From assembly GCF_000315015.1 (NCBI RefSeq), contig NZ_BAEP01000077.1, positions 1 to 64,000 on the forward strand: 64,000 nucleotides of DNA, given 5' to 3'. The notes under the pieces are model-generated. The model was not told the origin of the DNA. It worked only from the letters and a program-made list of their open reading frames with translations, and ran no database searches. This document shows positions 42,629-51,603 of this stretch, piece after piece; the stretch's first letter is position 1; every line of letters begins with the position of its first letter. The translations under genes and the position numbers were made by a program. This DNA is from Paraglaciecola mesophila KMM 241 (GTDB lineage Bacteria; Pseudomonadota; Gammaproteobacteria; Enterobacterales; Alteromonadaceae).

Positions 42629-43453
42629 CTAAAGCGTATTAATGCCCAAGGCTCGAATATCATCCCAATCACTGTCTTTTGCGTGTTCAAATGCGCCAAA
42701 ATTAATGGCTTTCAACAGCGCTCTTCCTTGTTCTGTTTCGTGCAAGCTGAGGAGGCTCTGCTGTACTTTTTCACGAGACAGGGTTGACACCTTTGCGCCG
42801 CTAGCAATGGCATGAGGGGTATGCGCTTTGGTTTTCCATAGAATTCTTAACTTATCCCTGACTTGAGCAGGCACGTTATTAAATGTGCGCATAATTCCCC
42901 CCCCAGCAGGCAATAAGCCCCGTGCTACAGCAAGGTAAACTGAATCGTGAGAGGATACGTAGCGGCTTTCAATCGGAATATTTTGGGCTTGTAAGTCAGC
43001 TTTAGGCAAAAGCGTGGCAGCAAATGCCGCAGGGGCGGGAAATGCCAAAGTCATGTTTTCTAACTGTTGCAGGGTCGTGATAGGGGAATCTTGTTTGACC
43101 ACAATGATCCCCTGAATGAATTTGTCTTTTTGTTTAGCCATGGCTTTATAGCCAGCGGTGTGGTTGTAAACAATAAAGTGATAGGGATTCATATATGCAA
43201 AATCGTAATCCCCTTGGCTCAAACGTTGCTCAAATGTAGGAATATTCGGTGCGGTAGTAAAAGCTAAATTTACCCCACTGGTTTCACTTATTTGCTTTAA
43301 AAGTGGTGTCCACAACTTGGCCAGCTTTTTCGCTGATTGTTGAGGCACAACAGCAAAGGTTAATATTTGTGGTGTCTGCTTTTCCGCGGCCAATGTTGGC
43401 TGTGTGGGTAAAGCGCAGAATAAAAAAATACAGCTTAGAAAACGTTTTTTCAT
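42629..43453 (-). CDS. PhnD-like periplasmic binding protein
   Basis: A 274-residue periplasmic binding protein of the PhnD/phosphonate-sulfonate type (PF12974-like). A signal peptide (ending TLAAEK) precedes the lobe signature LTFAVVPQQSAKKLAKLWTPLL and the typical GDYDFAYMNPYHFI. YVSSHDSVYLAVARGLLPAGGG follows. No ABC permease or ATPase gene is nearby. Instead it lies 49 bp upstream of a membrane histidine kinase, between hnoC and hnoD in one operon. It therefore most likely works as a ligand-binding co-sensor, as LuxP and TorT do for their kinases. AGGAG supports the start. The ligand is unknown, since the family is not limited to phosphonate. Confidence 0.88.
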   Translation of the reverse strand: MKKRFLSCIFLFCALPTQPTLAAEKQTPQILTFAVVPQQSAKKLAKLWTPLLKQISETSGVNLAFTTAPNIPTFEQRLSQGDYDFAYMNPYHFIVYNHTAGYKAMAKQKDKFIQGIIVVKQDSPITTLQQLENMTLAFPAPAAFAATLLPKADLQAQNIPIESRYVSSHDSVYLAVARGLLPAGGGIMRTFNNVPAQVRDKLRILWKTKAHTPHAIASGAKVSTLSREKVQQSLLSLHETEQGRALLKAINFGAFEHAKDSDWDDIRALGINTL

Positions 43454-43528
43454 CTTGTACTCCTATCAGTGTTCAAAAAGCGAACAAAAAAATAATCGGA
43501 AAGAGACCAACAAGTATTTCGCTTGAGG

Positions 43529-44086
43529 TTATTTAACTAGCAGGCTCTCAATCGTGTTGAGTAATTCTTTGTTTGAGAATGGTTTTGGCAGTGACATATC
43601 AGCGCCCAAATCTAACGCCTGTTGACGTTGCTCTTCTCCTAGGGCTGAAATAATTAGTATCTTCAACGATTTATCGTCGTAATCATGGCGTGCAAATTTA
43701 ACGATGTCGTAACCGTTAACCCCAGGCATGCTCAAATCGAGTGTCATTAACTGTGGCTTGAAACTGGTCAGCAACGCACCTGCCATAAAAGGGTCTGTTG
43801 CAATAACGCTTTTGAAACCGGCGCGAGTGGTTACACGGCTAATGGCTTTTGCCACTTGTAATTCATCGTCAACTATCAATACGCGTGTTTCTTTTGATTG
43901 AAAATCAGCAGGGATAGGTAGCTCGTTATCTTGCAAAAATGCGAGAAAATCTTCTTCTTTGACGCGGTTATTACCGCCGCCAGGCAGTTTGTAGCCTTTG
44001 AGTCTGCCGCTATCAATCCAGCGGATAACCGTGCGCAAATTAACGTCACAGTACTTCGCTATTTCACCGGAGGTTAATGTTTTCAT
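43529..44086 (-). CDS. hnoC: HnoC-like HTH response regulator
   Basis: A 185-residue protein from the ATG at 44086; a longer open frame upstream lacks conservation. The N-terminal excisionase/MerR-like HTH (about 1-55) reads LTSGEIAKYCDVNLRTVIRW with the wing KLPGGGNNRVKEEDF. The C-terminal receiver (about 65-185) has VDDE, the phospho-Asp in LMTLDLSMPGVNG and the Lys in LPKPFS. This order is that of Shewanella HnoC, a DNA-binding regulator of hno genes. It heads the operon hnoC-PhnD-kinase-hnoD and is divergent from an outer-membrane protein gene. The 153-bp spacer carries phased repeats and a dyad that may be its operator. Confidence 0.9.
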   Translation of the reverse strand: MKTLTSGEIAKYCDVNLRTVIRWIDSGRLKGYKLPGGGNNRVKEEDFLAFLQDNELPIPADFQSKETRVLIVDDELQVAKAISRVTTRAGFKSVIATDPFMAGALLTSFKPQLMTLDLSMPGVNGYDIVKFARHDYDDKSLKILIISALGEEQRQQALDLGADMSLPKPFSNKELLNTIESLLVK

Positions 44087-44110
44087 TGATTTCTCTTGGC
44101 TGACATTACG

Positions 44111-44186
44111 TATGACTAGTTTATACCATTTATGACTAAAATGACAAATAGGACTAAAGTGTAATATGTGACAATGACGACATTGT
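44111..44186. promoter_or_regulatory. Phased repeats and a dyad between hnoC and porin genes
   Basis: TATGACTA occurs at 44111 and again at 44131, then GACAA (44143) and GACTA (44152), giving GAC repeats about one or two helical turns apart. Further on, ACAATG-ACGA-CATTGT (44171-44186) is a perfect 6+6 dyad. Both are in the divergent spacer and are candidate HnoC or activator sites. Confidence 0.5.
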
Positions 44187-44239
44187 GTAATTATTAATCT
44201 CACAAATTTAACGTTATCTGTGATGGCAAGGAGTTTTCG

Positions 44240-45289
44240 ATGGGAAAGTTTATGTTGCGAGTGTTCATAGCACTCAGTGCAGTACCCAGTGTAGCGATTG
44301 CCAGTGATCTGGATGTATTTGGCAATATGATTCTGAGATACGAACATGAAAGCCAGCACAATAATTTGCCAGACCGGGAGCGTCTACGCTTGATTGCCCG
44401 TTTAGGGCTTAAGGGCGACATAAACCAGCATTGGTCAGCTCAGGGGCGCTTGAGCACAGGACTAAAAAATAAGCAGAATGTGCCGGCGATCACTATCGCT
44501 AAATTTAATACACAGCCTCAGCCAGATAACGACGTGTATGTAGAGCGCCTGTTTATGACTGGCAAATTTAATCTAGGAAAATCCAGCCAAGCTCAGCTTT
44601 ATATCGGCAAAATTCCGTGGCAATCGAAGCAAGTTACTGACATATTTTGGGATAGAAATTTACACCCTATTGGCGTTCATCTGAATTATCAGTTCAATGA
44701 ACAGCATCAACTGCAATTCGCATCACTAAAACCTCTGGATGGGAATAGCGATGTAATAGGTTTGATGCACATCATGCAATGGAATATGAACTATGATTTT
44801 AGAGGGATAAAGCTGAGGATTTCACCTTGGCTGGTGGACTACCACGGTCAGCAGGGCGCAAGGTATGCGAAAAAAGACACTGAGCTAGATAACCGTTCGA
44901 TACGCTTGTCTACGAGTGTTAACTATAAAGGATATAAATTGGGCGTAGATGTGGGGCATTCGCTGGAAAGCTTCTCACAGTTTGACCAGTTTAATGATCA
45001 GAAAACCAGCCTTGCTGTGCAATTTAGCCAAGGTACCTTAAAGCAAATGGGCAATTATGCTTGGCATATAAGGTACCTGCGGGTCGAACGTTTTGGTGTG
45101 ATTAATGAGTTTGCACAAAACGGCACCGCTAGGTTTGCTACCTCAAATTTGCAAGGGTTTGATATTAGGTTGCGCCGAAAAATGAACCATAACTGGTGGT
45201 TAGGTGCCCGCGTGAGCGACATTAGAACCATTAAAGGCAAAGACGAACAAGGTGTTCGAGTTCGAATTGAGGGGCAGTATCAGTTTTGA
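44240..45289 (+). CDS. Putative outer-membrane beta-barrel protein
   Basis: A 349-residue protein with a signal peptide (ending VAIAS) and an all-beta pattern of alternating residues: DLDVFGNMILRYEHE, LKGDINQHWSAQGRL, AQLYIGKIPW, and a C-terminal VRVRIEGQYQF. A final aromatic Phe is typical of barrel-assembly signals. It resembles uncharacterised porin-like proteins. The start has AAGGAG eight bases upstream. It is divergent from hnoC and directly before hnoB, so it may be a target of HnoC; transport specificity is not predictable. Confidence 0.75.
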   Translation: MGKFMLRVFIALSAVPSVAIASDLDVFGNMILRYEHESQHNNLPDRERLRLIARLGLKGDINQHWSAQGRLSTGLKNKQNVPAITIAKFNTQPQPDNDVYVERLFMTGKFNLGKSSQAQLYIGKIPWQSKQVTDIFWDRNLHPIGVHLNYQFNEQHQLQFASLKPLDGNSDVIGLMHIMQWNMNYDFRGIKLRISPWLVDYHGQQGARYAKKDTELDNRSIRLSTSVNYKGYKLGVDVGHSLESFSQFDQFNDQKTSLAVQFSQGTLKQMGNYAWHIRYLRVERFGVINEFAQNGTARFATSNLQGFDIRLRRKMNHNWWLGARVSDIRTIKGKDEQGVRVRIEGQYQF

Positions 45290-45312
45290 ACATTAACTCG
45301 ATACAACTCAGT

Positions 45313-45387
45313 AATTCATTACTTAGTATTTTATTGCTCAATACTTCATTACTTAACACTGTCTTAATTAACATTATAATGCTTAGG
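45313..45387. repeat. Degenerate 15-bp tandem repeat before hnoB
   Basis: Five consecutive 15-mers start at 45313, 45328, 45343, 45358 and 45373: AATTCATTACTTAGT, ATTTTATTGCTCAAT, ACTTCATTACTTAAC, ACTGTCTTAATTAAC and ATTATAATGCTTAGG. They end 11 bp before the hnoB ATG, so they occupy its leader. Read on the minus strand, three of the units share an R/T-T-A ... A-A-Y-R-A-A pattern with those inside the kinase gene at 41131-41220. Confidence 0.65.
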
Positions 45388-45398
45388 GGCTTACGCAA

Positions 45399-47090
45399 AT
45401 GAACAGCCAGCAATTACATGCCACTCCAGCAACAGGTAAGCTTTTAGTTGTGGACGATGAACCGAATATTTTATCGTCATTAAAACGCTGTTTAGTGAAA
45501 ACGCCATTTGAAGTCTTTATGGCCAATAGCGCTCAAGAAGGGCTAGCGATAATGCAAGAGCACAAGATTCAAGTGGTGCTGTCGGATTTTCGCATGCCAC
45601 AAATGTCGGGTGCTGAGTTTCTTGAACAAATTAAGCAACATCACCCTGATGTGATTTCCATGGTACTCAGTGGTTTTGCAGATTTTGATTCAGCTATCGG
45701 GTTATTAAACAGTGGTGCGGCACACAAATTTTTGCGCAAGCCTTGGAATAACCAACAGTTAATAGAAGAAGTCGACGGTGCTTTTGTTGAATATCACGCC
45801 AGAAAAATGAATCGGCGCGTATTGGAAGGCGAGCACAATCCTGAATATTACGCTTTTGAACAAGCGGTGCGCGACCAGTTTGAGATGCAACAAGAATTTT
45901 GCCTCGTGTCGCTGAAAATTAAAGATTACGACTATTTAGAGCAACATGCTGGACCGGGGATTTTTACCGGACTGCTAACTGAAATTAGAGGACTAGTCAG
46001 TAGCGAGCTGCCACAAGGCAGTAAAACGTTTGCCTTTGACAGCGGTAAGATTTTCATCATCATTCCTGATTTTGAAAGTGAAGAGGTGATCCGTCGTCGT
46101 TTATCAGCCATTAATCACAAATTAAACGAGCCCAATACCCAGCGGAAAGGCTGCGTGAAAATAAACTGCGTTATGGGGTACGCATTGGCCCCCACTGATG
46201 GTGAAGACCCAAGCAGTTTAATGGAAAACTTACGGTGTGCGTTTTCAGTCGATAATTCAGACAGAGAAAGATTATGCCGCTTTGATTCAGCCTTGCGTGA
46301 TTTGCAACAACGCCAGCTTAAAATAAAAAACTCCATTAATGGTGCGCTACGTGATAACCAGTTCTTCTTACACTTTCAGCCGAAAGTGCACTTACCCGAT
46401 CAGCAAATTGATAGCGCAGAGATCCTTATCCGTTGGCAACATAATGAATTAGGATGGATCCCGCCCAATGAGTTTATCAACCTGAGCGAACTAGATGGGC
46501 AAATTGAGCAAATCGGAGAATGGCTGATAGATCAAAGCGTGAAAAAAATTGCTGAGCTTCACCATTTTACTCCTGACATAAAGCGTGTAGCGATAAACAT
46601 TTCCTCGAGACAGCTCGCTAATCACAGCGTAGTGGAGCAATTCGAACATCTATTAGATAAGTACGCATTGCCGCCGTCACTCATTGAGCTGGAAATTACT
46701 GAGTCATGCTTGATCCAAGATTTTGAACAAACGTTGGCGATTTTATGGGAGCTTAAAGAGCTTGGAGTGAGTATCGCTATGGATGATTTTGGCACCGGAT
46801 ATTCTTCTTTCGCTTATCTGGCAAAATTACCTATTGATGTGCTAAAGCTAGATAAAGTACTGGTGGATGGTATTGAAGGCTGCAAGGAGATTCAGAGCAT
46901 GATTGGCGGTTTGATTGCTATGTGTCATGAATTAGGTATTGATGTGGTTGCTGAAGGGGTTGAATTGGAGGGGCAAGTTGCGTTACTGAAGCAACTCAAC
47001 TGTGATTACATTCAAGGGTATTATTTTAGTAAAGCATTGCCCAAACCTGAGTTTGAAAAACTGTTATTACAACAGCCGTTTATGCACTAA
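45399..47090 (+). CDS. hnoB: HnoB-like REC-GGDEF(degenerate)-EAL response regulator
   Basis: A 563-residue cyclic-di-GMP phosphodiesterase. The receiver (about 13-130) has VDDE, phospho-Asp in VVLSDFRMPQMSG and Lys in LRKPW. A middle region (about 145-300) looks like a degenerate GGDEF, with DSGKI at the active-site loop. The EAL domain (about 310-555) keeps the catalytic set: AEILIRW (the E-x-L), NISSRQL, EITESCL, the MDDFGTGYSSF loop and VVAEGVELEGQ. This matches Shewanella HnoB, the phosphodiesterase activated by HnoK phosphorylation, apart from the extra middle region. Its TAA overlaps the convergent smrB stop. Confidence 0.92.
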   Translation: MNSQQLHATPATGKLLVVDDEPNILSSLKRCLVKTPFEVFMANSAQEGLAIMQEHKIQVVLSDFRMPQMSGAEFLEQIKQHHPDVISMVLSGFADFDSAIGLLNSGAAHKFLRKPWNNQQLIEEVDGAFVEYHARKMNRRVLEGEHNPEYYAFEQAVRDQFEMQQEFCLVSLKIKDYDYLEQHAGPGIFTGLLTEIRGLVSSELPQGSKTFAFDSGKIFIIIPDFESEEVIRRRLSAINHKLNEPNTQRKGCVKINCVMGYALAPTDGEDPSSLMENLRCAFSVDNSDRERLCRFDSALRDLQQRQLKIKNSINGALRDNQFFLHFQPKVHLPDQQIDSAEILIRWQHNELGWIPPNEFINLSELDGQIEQIGEWLIDQSVKKIAELHHFTPDIKRVAINISSRQLANHSVVEQFEHLLDKYALPPSLIELEITESCLIQDFEQTLAILWELKELGVSIAMDDFGTGYSSFAYLAKLPIDVLKLDKVLVDGIEGCKEIQSMIGGLIAMCHELGIDVVAEGVELEGQVALLKQLNCDYIQGYYFSKALPKPEFEKLLLQQPFMH

Positions 47091-47647
47091 TATTTGCTAT
47101 GCACTTGGGGGAGGTCTATCAACACTAATACGGCGCCTTGACCACCCCATTCCAATGGTGCCTGATGAAAGCCTTTTACGCTGGGGTGCTGAATCAACCA
47201 GTTTGGTACATTCTTTTTCAGCACATAACTGCCGATACCATGGACGATACAAACACAGTGGTAATGTTGTTTTTGGGCCGCGTAAATGAGGGCGGCAATT
47301 TCTAATTTCGCCTGTTCTTTATTCAACCCATGTAGATCTAAAATGAGGTCAGGTGGGTATTCACCGCGACGTAAACGTTTCACTTCAAAAGAGTCGGCCC
47401 CGGGCTGCACGTATTTGAGTGGCTGTTGGCTATCAAAGTGACCCTCAAATCCGTCAGAGAATTGAAAAGTTGCATTTCGCTGCTTAACGTCATTAAGGCG
47501 ATCGAGCTTTTTAGCTAAATCCGCGGATTTATGCTTGCTGGAAAGGCGTTGAGGCGGTATTTTGTCCTGCTTTATTGGCTTTACATCAGTAAACTCACTT
47601 CGAAATAGTGCCGTATCAGATGGTTCAGGGGTGGGCGTTTTTTTCAT
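47087..47647 (-). CDS. smrB: Smr-domain endonuclease SmrB
   Basis: A 186-residue protein with the Smr domain at the C-terminus (about 95-180): DLILDLHGLNKEQAKLEI with the D-L-H-G-L signature, and CIVHGIGSYVLKKNVPNWL with the H-G-x-G motif. It corresponds to SmrB (YfcN), which cuts mRNA between collided ribosomes and acts in ribosome rescue. Length is typical. It is divergent from prmB, the usual arrangement in gammaproteobacteria. Its stop codon (TAG) overlaps the convergent hnoB stop (47087-47090). Confidence 0.93.
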   Translation of the reverse strand: MKKTPTPEPSDTALFRSEFTDVKPIKQDKIPPQRLSSKHKSADLAKKLDRLNDVKQRNATFQFSDGFEGHFDSQQPLKYVQPGADSFEVKRLRRGEYPPDLILDLHGLNKEQAKLEIAALIYAAQKQHYHCVCIVHGIGSYVLKKNVPNWLIQHPSVKGFHQAPLEWGGQGAVLVLIDLPQVHSKY

Positions 47648-47759
47648 AGCGTTGAATAGCGGACTTGATGTAAGGCAATCATTACGCTTAGTTTAGCAAA
47701 ATCTGGGTAGTGAAACTACGTAGAGCAGTTGATTAAGCAAAACAAATTTTAGGGTGAAA

Positions 47760-48689
47760 ATGAATAACAGCGTGGATACAGAACAAGCCGTGAATGATTT
47801 GCACACAATGCTGGATATGGTGCGTTGGTCGGTCAGTCAATTTAATCAAGCCGGTTTGTTTTATGGCCATGGTACTGATAACTCTTGGGATGAAGCGGTG
47901 TGTTTGGTGCTACATACCTTAAATTTGCCCCAAGATATGCTGCAACAAACAGGTGAACAGTTGTTTCAAGCTCGCCTAACCCAGACCGAAAAGCGTGATA
48001 TCGCAGCACTGGTTCAGCGCCGAGCAGAAGAGCGGATCCCGTTACCGTATTTAATGCACCAAGCATGGTTCTGCGGCTTACCATTTTATGTTGATGAGCG
48101 CGTATTGATACCGCGTTCGCCTATTGCTGAGTTGATTGATGATAAATTTGCGAACTGGGTATCAGCACCTCCTACGCATATTCTCGACCTGTGTACCGGC
48201 GGTGGCTGCATCGCTATCGCGTTGGCATACGCGTTTGAAGGCGCGACAGTGGACGCGGTTGATATCAGCCCTGAGGCGCTTGAAGTAGCTGAAATGAATA
48301 TTAATGAGCATCAATTGAGCGATAGAGTATACCCTATTCAATCCGATTTAATGGCCGCGCTAGAAGGGCAAAAATACGACTTAATCATCAGTAATCCGCC
48401 CTATGTTGACGCAGAAGACATGGCTGACTTACCCGAAGAATTTCATCATGAGCCAGAGCTTGCATTAGCCGCAGGCGACGATGGATTAGACTTAGTGCAT
48501 AAAATGTTGCGCCAAGCACCAGCGCATCTAACTGACGACGGTTGGTTATTTGTTGAGGTAGGTAATAGCCAGTTCCATATGGAGCATGTGTACCCTGACC
48601 TAGCGCTGCAATGGGTTGAATTTAACCGAGGTGGTCACGGTGTGTTTGCAATCAGTAAAAGCGATTTAGAGGCATATTTTGCCCAATAA
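47760..48689 (+). CDS. prmB: Ribosomal protein L3 glutamine methyltransferase PrmB
   Basis: A 309-residue SAM-dependent methyltransferase that methylates a glutamine of ribosomal protein L3. The N-terminal helical domain is followed by the Rossmann fold with LCTGGGCIAIALAYAF, the VDAVDISPEAL motif and the catalytic SNPPYVD. VEVGNSQFH follows near the C-terminus. ATG at 47760 has AGGGTG just before it; GTG at 47754 lies within that site and is less likely. It is followed by aroC, a known neighbour. Confidence 0.93.
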   Translation: MNNSVDTEQAVNDLHTMLDMVRWSVSQFNQAGLFYGHGTDNSWDEAVCLVLHTLNLPQDMLQQTGEQLFQARLTQTEKRDIAALVQRRAEERIPLPYLMHQAWFCGLPFYVDERVLIPRSPIAELIDDKFANWVSAPPTHILDLCTGGGCIAIALAYAFEGATVDAVDISPEALEVAEMNINEHQLSDRVYPIQSDLMAALEGQKYDLIISNPPYVDAEDMADLPEEFHHEPELALAAGDDGLDLVHKMLRQAPAHLTDDGWLFVEVGNSQFHMEHVYPDLALQWVEFNRGGHGVFAISKSDLEAYFAQ

Positions 48690-48759
48690 ATGACGCAAGC
48701 ATATCTTAAGCAATTATTATTAAGTATTAGAAACTACCGAATACGAGGAATATAACACT

Positions 48760-49860
48760 ATGGCTGGCAATACCTTTGGCAAGCTCTTTACTTTAAGTAC
48801 CTTTGGCGAGAGTCATGGCATTGCTATCGGCGGTGTTATCGATGGTTGTCCTCCTGGTTTAGAAATCAGTGAAGCGGACTTACAAGTCGATTTGGACAGG
48901 CGTAAACCAGGTACCTCACGCTACACCACAGCACGACGTGAAGAAGATGAAGTGCAAATTCTCTCTGGTGTGTTCGAAGGTAAAACCACGGGTACCAGTA
49001 TTGGTTTGCTGATTAAGAATACCGATCAGCGCAGTAATGATTATTCAAAAATCAAAGATACGTTTAGGCCTGGTCATGCTGATTACACCTATCAGCAAAA
49101 GTACGGGTTACGAGATTATCGCGGGGGAGGTCGTTCTTCTGCACGTGAAACCGCAATACGGGTGGCCGCAGGTGGGGTAGCAAAAAAATTCCTTAAGACC
49201 CATTTAGGGATTGAGGTGCGGGGATATTTATCACAGCTCGGTCCGATTAAAATCGATAAAGTGGATCACAGTGTCACTAACACGAATGCATTCTTTTGTC
49301 CTGATGAGAGCAAGTTAGAAGCGTTAGATGAATATATGCGTGACCTAAAAAAACAAGGTGATTCGATTGGCGCGAAGGTGTCTGTGGTTGCGACCAACAT
49401 GCCAGTAGGATTGGGTGAGCCCATTTTTGACCGCCTAGATGCTGATTTAGCCCATGCCATGATGGGCATCAACGCGGTAAAAGGCGTTGAAGTGGGGGAT
49501 GGTTTTGCCACGGTTGAACAAAAGGGCAGTGAGCATCGTGATTTAATGTCTGCTGATGGTTTCAAATCAAACCGTTCTGGGGGCGTGTTAGGCGGTATTT
49601 CAAGCGGCCAGGATTTAGTGGTGCATATGGCGCTTAAACCTACGTCAAGTATTAGCGTACCGGGAGAAAGCATTGACATTAATGGCGAAGCAGCAGAGGT
49701 AGTCACTAAAGGACGTCACGACCCGTGCGTGGGTATTCGGGCGGTGCCTATAGCTGAAGCCATGATGGCCCTAGTGTTGATGGATCATTATTTACGTCAC
49801 CGCGGCCAAAACGCGGATGTGCAATCGATCACGCCAGTTATTCCTGCCCAAAGTAAATAA
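48760..49860 (+). CDS. aroC: Chorismate synthase
   Basis: A 366-residue enzyme converting EPSP to chorismate, the last common step of aromatic amino-acid synthesis, with reduced FMN. Signatures are [18 protein letters not shown] (N-terminal), [16 protein letters not shown] and the C-terminal [26 protein letters not shown]. Length is normal. It sits between prmB and an MFS gene that begins 8 bp downstream, consistent with a small operon. Confidence 0.97.
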   Translation: MAGNTFGKLFTLSTFGESHGIAIGGVIDGCPPGLEISEADLQVDLDRRKPGTSRYTTARREEDEVQILSGVFEGKTTGTSIGLLIKNTDQRSNDYSKIKDTFRPGHADYTYQQKYGLRDYRGGGRSSARETAIRVAAGGVAKKFLKTHLGIEVRGYLSQLGPIKIDKVDHSVTNTNAFFCPDESKLEALDEYMRDLKKQGDSIGAKVSVVATNMPVGLGEPIFDRLDADLAHAMMGINAVKGVEVGDGFATVEQKGSEHRDLMSADGFKSNRSGGVLGGISSGQDLVVHMALKPTSSISVPGESIDINGEAAEVVTKGRHDPCVGIRAVPIAEAMMALVLMDHYLRHRGQNADVQSITPVIPAQSK

Positions 49861-49868
49861 GCGGTTAC

Positions 49869-51044
49869 GTGGTAGCGACTCAGGCAGCATTTTCCAGGGG
49901 CAATCTGGTGATGCTGTCTTTAACTTTCTTTTTGTATTTTGGTCAACTCGGTGTACTGGTCCCTTACCTAGGCGTCTTCCTTGACGGCCGAGGATTTAGC
50001 TCACAAGAGATCGGTGAGTTATTTGCGCTTATTACCCTGATGCGCATCATCGGGCCAAATTTGTTTGCTGCTTTTGCTGACAAATCAGGCAAGTCTCTGC
50101 GTATTTTACAGTTCGGCGCGTTTCTTACTTTTGCTACATTTTGTTCCATCTTCTGGTTAAACAGCTTTTGGGGACTCACAGTCGCGTTTGGTCTGATGAT
50201 GCTATTTTTTACCGCGATCGCACCGCAAACGGAAGTGATTACCCTGGGCAGTGTGCGTGGAGACGCGACAAAATATAGTCATGTGCGCTTATGGGGAAGC
50301 ATAGGGTTTATTGTACTGACAGTGTTGGCCGGTAAGCTTATCGATGTGTTCTCGAGTGAGGCGCCTATCTATATTAGTGGTGCTGTGCTGCTAGGATTGT
50401 TTTTGGTCACGCTTGGCCTAAAAGAAGCGAGCGCTAGTGAGCGCACGCTGACTGGCGGTGAATCGATTTGGAAAAAAGTGCGCACGAAAGTGTTTATTGG
50501 CTTTATTGTGTCCTCGACGTTGATCCAAGTAAGCTTTGGCCCTTATTACGGTTTTTTTGCATTGTACGCCAGAGATTTAGCTTACACAGGCCAGGAAACG
50601 GGAGCCTTAATCGCCTTAGGTGTGGCCGCAGAAGTGATCATATTTTTACTTGCTGGGAAGCTGATTAGCCGCTTTGGTGTTAAGAGGACGCTGTTAGTCA
50701 GTATGCTTCTTACTGCATTACGCTGGCATTTGTTGGCTGTTGCTGCACAGCATTGGCCTGCATTGGTGGTCAGTCAGATGCTCCACGCATTTAGCTTTGG
50801 GCTGATACATGCCGCTTCAATTAACTTTATTCACCATTATTTTGGTCATCAGTTTCGTAGCCAAGGTCAAGCTTTATACACCAGTATCGGATTTGGCGTA
50901 GGGGGAGCGGCAGGTAACTTCGGGGCTGGATTGATATGGGATCAAGGGCAAGGGGCCGAAATCGCTTTTACAATCGCCACCGTATTCGCGTTATTAGGTG
51001 CTGGCATGGTCGCCTTTATTCCTAGCCGGTATATGCCAAAATAG
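49869..51044 (+). CDS. MFS transporter, HcaT/nucleoside-symporter-like
   Basis: A 391-residue major facilitator with 12 predicted helices. It is similar in pattern to the 3-phenylpropionate (HcaT)/nucleoside-symporter group: FYGQLGVLVPYLGVFLDGRGF-like first loop, TKYSHVRLWGSIGFI, and RSQGQALYTSIGFGVGGAAGN near the C-terminus. The start is GTG at 49869, 8 bp after aroC, so the genes are probably co-transcribed. The exported or imported compound is unknown. Confidence 0.88.
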   Translation: MVATQAAFSRGNLVMLSLTFFLYFGQLGVLVPYLGVFLDGRGFSSQEIGELFALITLMRIIGPNLFAAFADKSGKSLRILQFGAFLTFATFCSIFWLNSFWGLTVAFGLMMLFFTAIAPQTEVITLGSVRGDATKYSHVRLWGSIGFIVLTVLAGKLIDVFSSEAPIYISGAVLLGLFLVTLGLKEASASERTLTGGESIWKKVRTKVFIGFIVSSTLIQVSFGPYYGFFALYARDLAYTGQETGALIALGVAAEVIIFLLAGKLISRFGVKRTLLVSMLLTALRWHLLAVAAQHWPALVVSQMLHAFSFGLIHAASINFIHHYFGHQFRSQGQALYTSIGFGVGGAAGNFGAGLIWDQGQGAEIAFTIATVFALLGAGMVAFIPSRYMPK

Positions 51045-51182
51045 TGACTCTTTGGGCGCGGTGGTCTGTGCTGTTTCAAGCCTCACTATTAACATGATTT
51101 TTACATGTGTCTGTGAGCGTATGTAATTGATTTAATATCGATAAAGAAGAGCTCGTAAGACCAGTGAAATTGATAATAATGG

Positions 51183-51366
51183 TTGACGTTACTGTGAGGG
51201 GTGTTATTCTAATCGCGCTTGAAAGTACGTTTGATATTTATGCACACTGTTTCGATGTTCCATTGTAGTACCTCGTCTTGTATATCATAAGTAATAGCAA
51301 CACGCTTCAGCAAACCTCGCCTTGAAAAAGGTTTTTTTATTACTCTTGAAAATTATAGGAAAGACT
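51183..51366 (+). promoter_or_regulatory. Promoter and long leader of the cold-shock gene
   Basis: TTGACG (51183-51188) and TATTCT (51205-51210) with a 16-bp spacer make a plausible sigma-70 promoter. The leader to the ATG is about 150 nt, as is common for cspA-type genes whose 5' RNA folds differently in the cold. I see no other gene in 51045-51366. AGGA sits seven bases before the ATG. Confidence 0.65.
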
Positions 51367-51573
51367 ATGTCTACTACTACTGGTACAGTTAAATGGTTCA
51401 ACGAATCTAAAGGTTTTGGTTTCATTCAGCAAGAAAATGGTCCTGACGTATTTGCTCACTTCCGTGCAATTACTGGTACTGGCTTCAAAACACTAGCTGA
51501 AGGCCAAAAAGTTGAGTTCACTGTAACTCAAGGCCAAAAAGGTCCTCAAGCAGAGAATATCGTAGTACTTTAA
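51367..51573 (+). CDS. CspA-family cold-shock protein
   Basis: A 68-residue cold-shock domain protein that binds single-stranded RNA and DNA. The RNP1 motif KGFGFIQQ and RNP2 motif DVFAHF are both present, preceded by [14 protein letters not shown] at 51367 is used because it has AGGA at proper spacing and gives the standard length; a longer frame starting upstream lies within the leader. It is monocistronic with a strong terminator. Confidence 0.95.
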   Translation: MSTTTGTVKWFNESKGFGFIQQENGPDVFAHFRAITGTGFKTLAEGQKVEFTVTQGQKGPQAENIVVL

Positions 51574-51603
51574 TTCAAGCTTGCTTGATTAAATACGAAT
51601 TCC

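Noticed and set aside
43529-44359. Longer hnoC start at 44359
   Set aside because: The extra 91 residues are Cys/His-rich without family match and would cross the porin promoter and start. ATG at 44086 begins the conserved HTH.
45231-45413. Minus-strand frame with LSNEV-LSNKI-LSNEL pentapeptides
   Set aside because: It overlaps the porin end and is produced by the 15-bp repeat. There is no start signal or longer pentapeptide-repeat domain.
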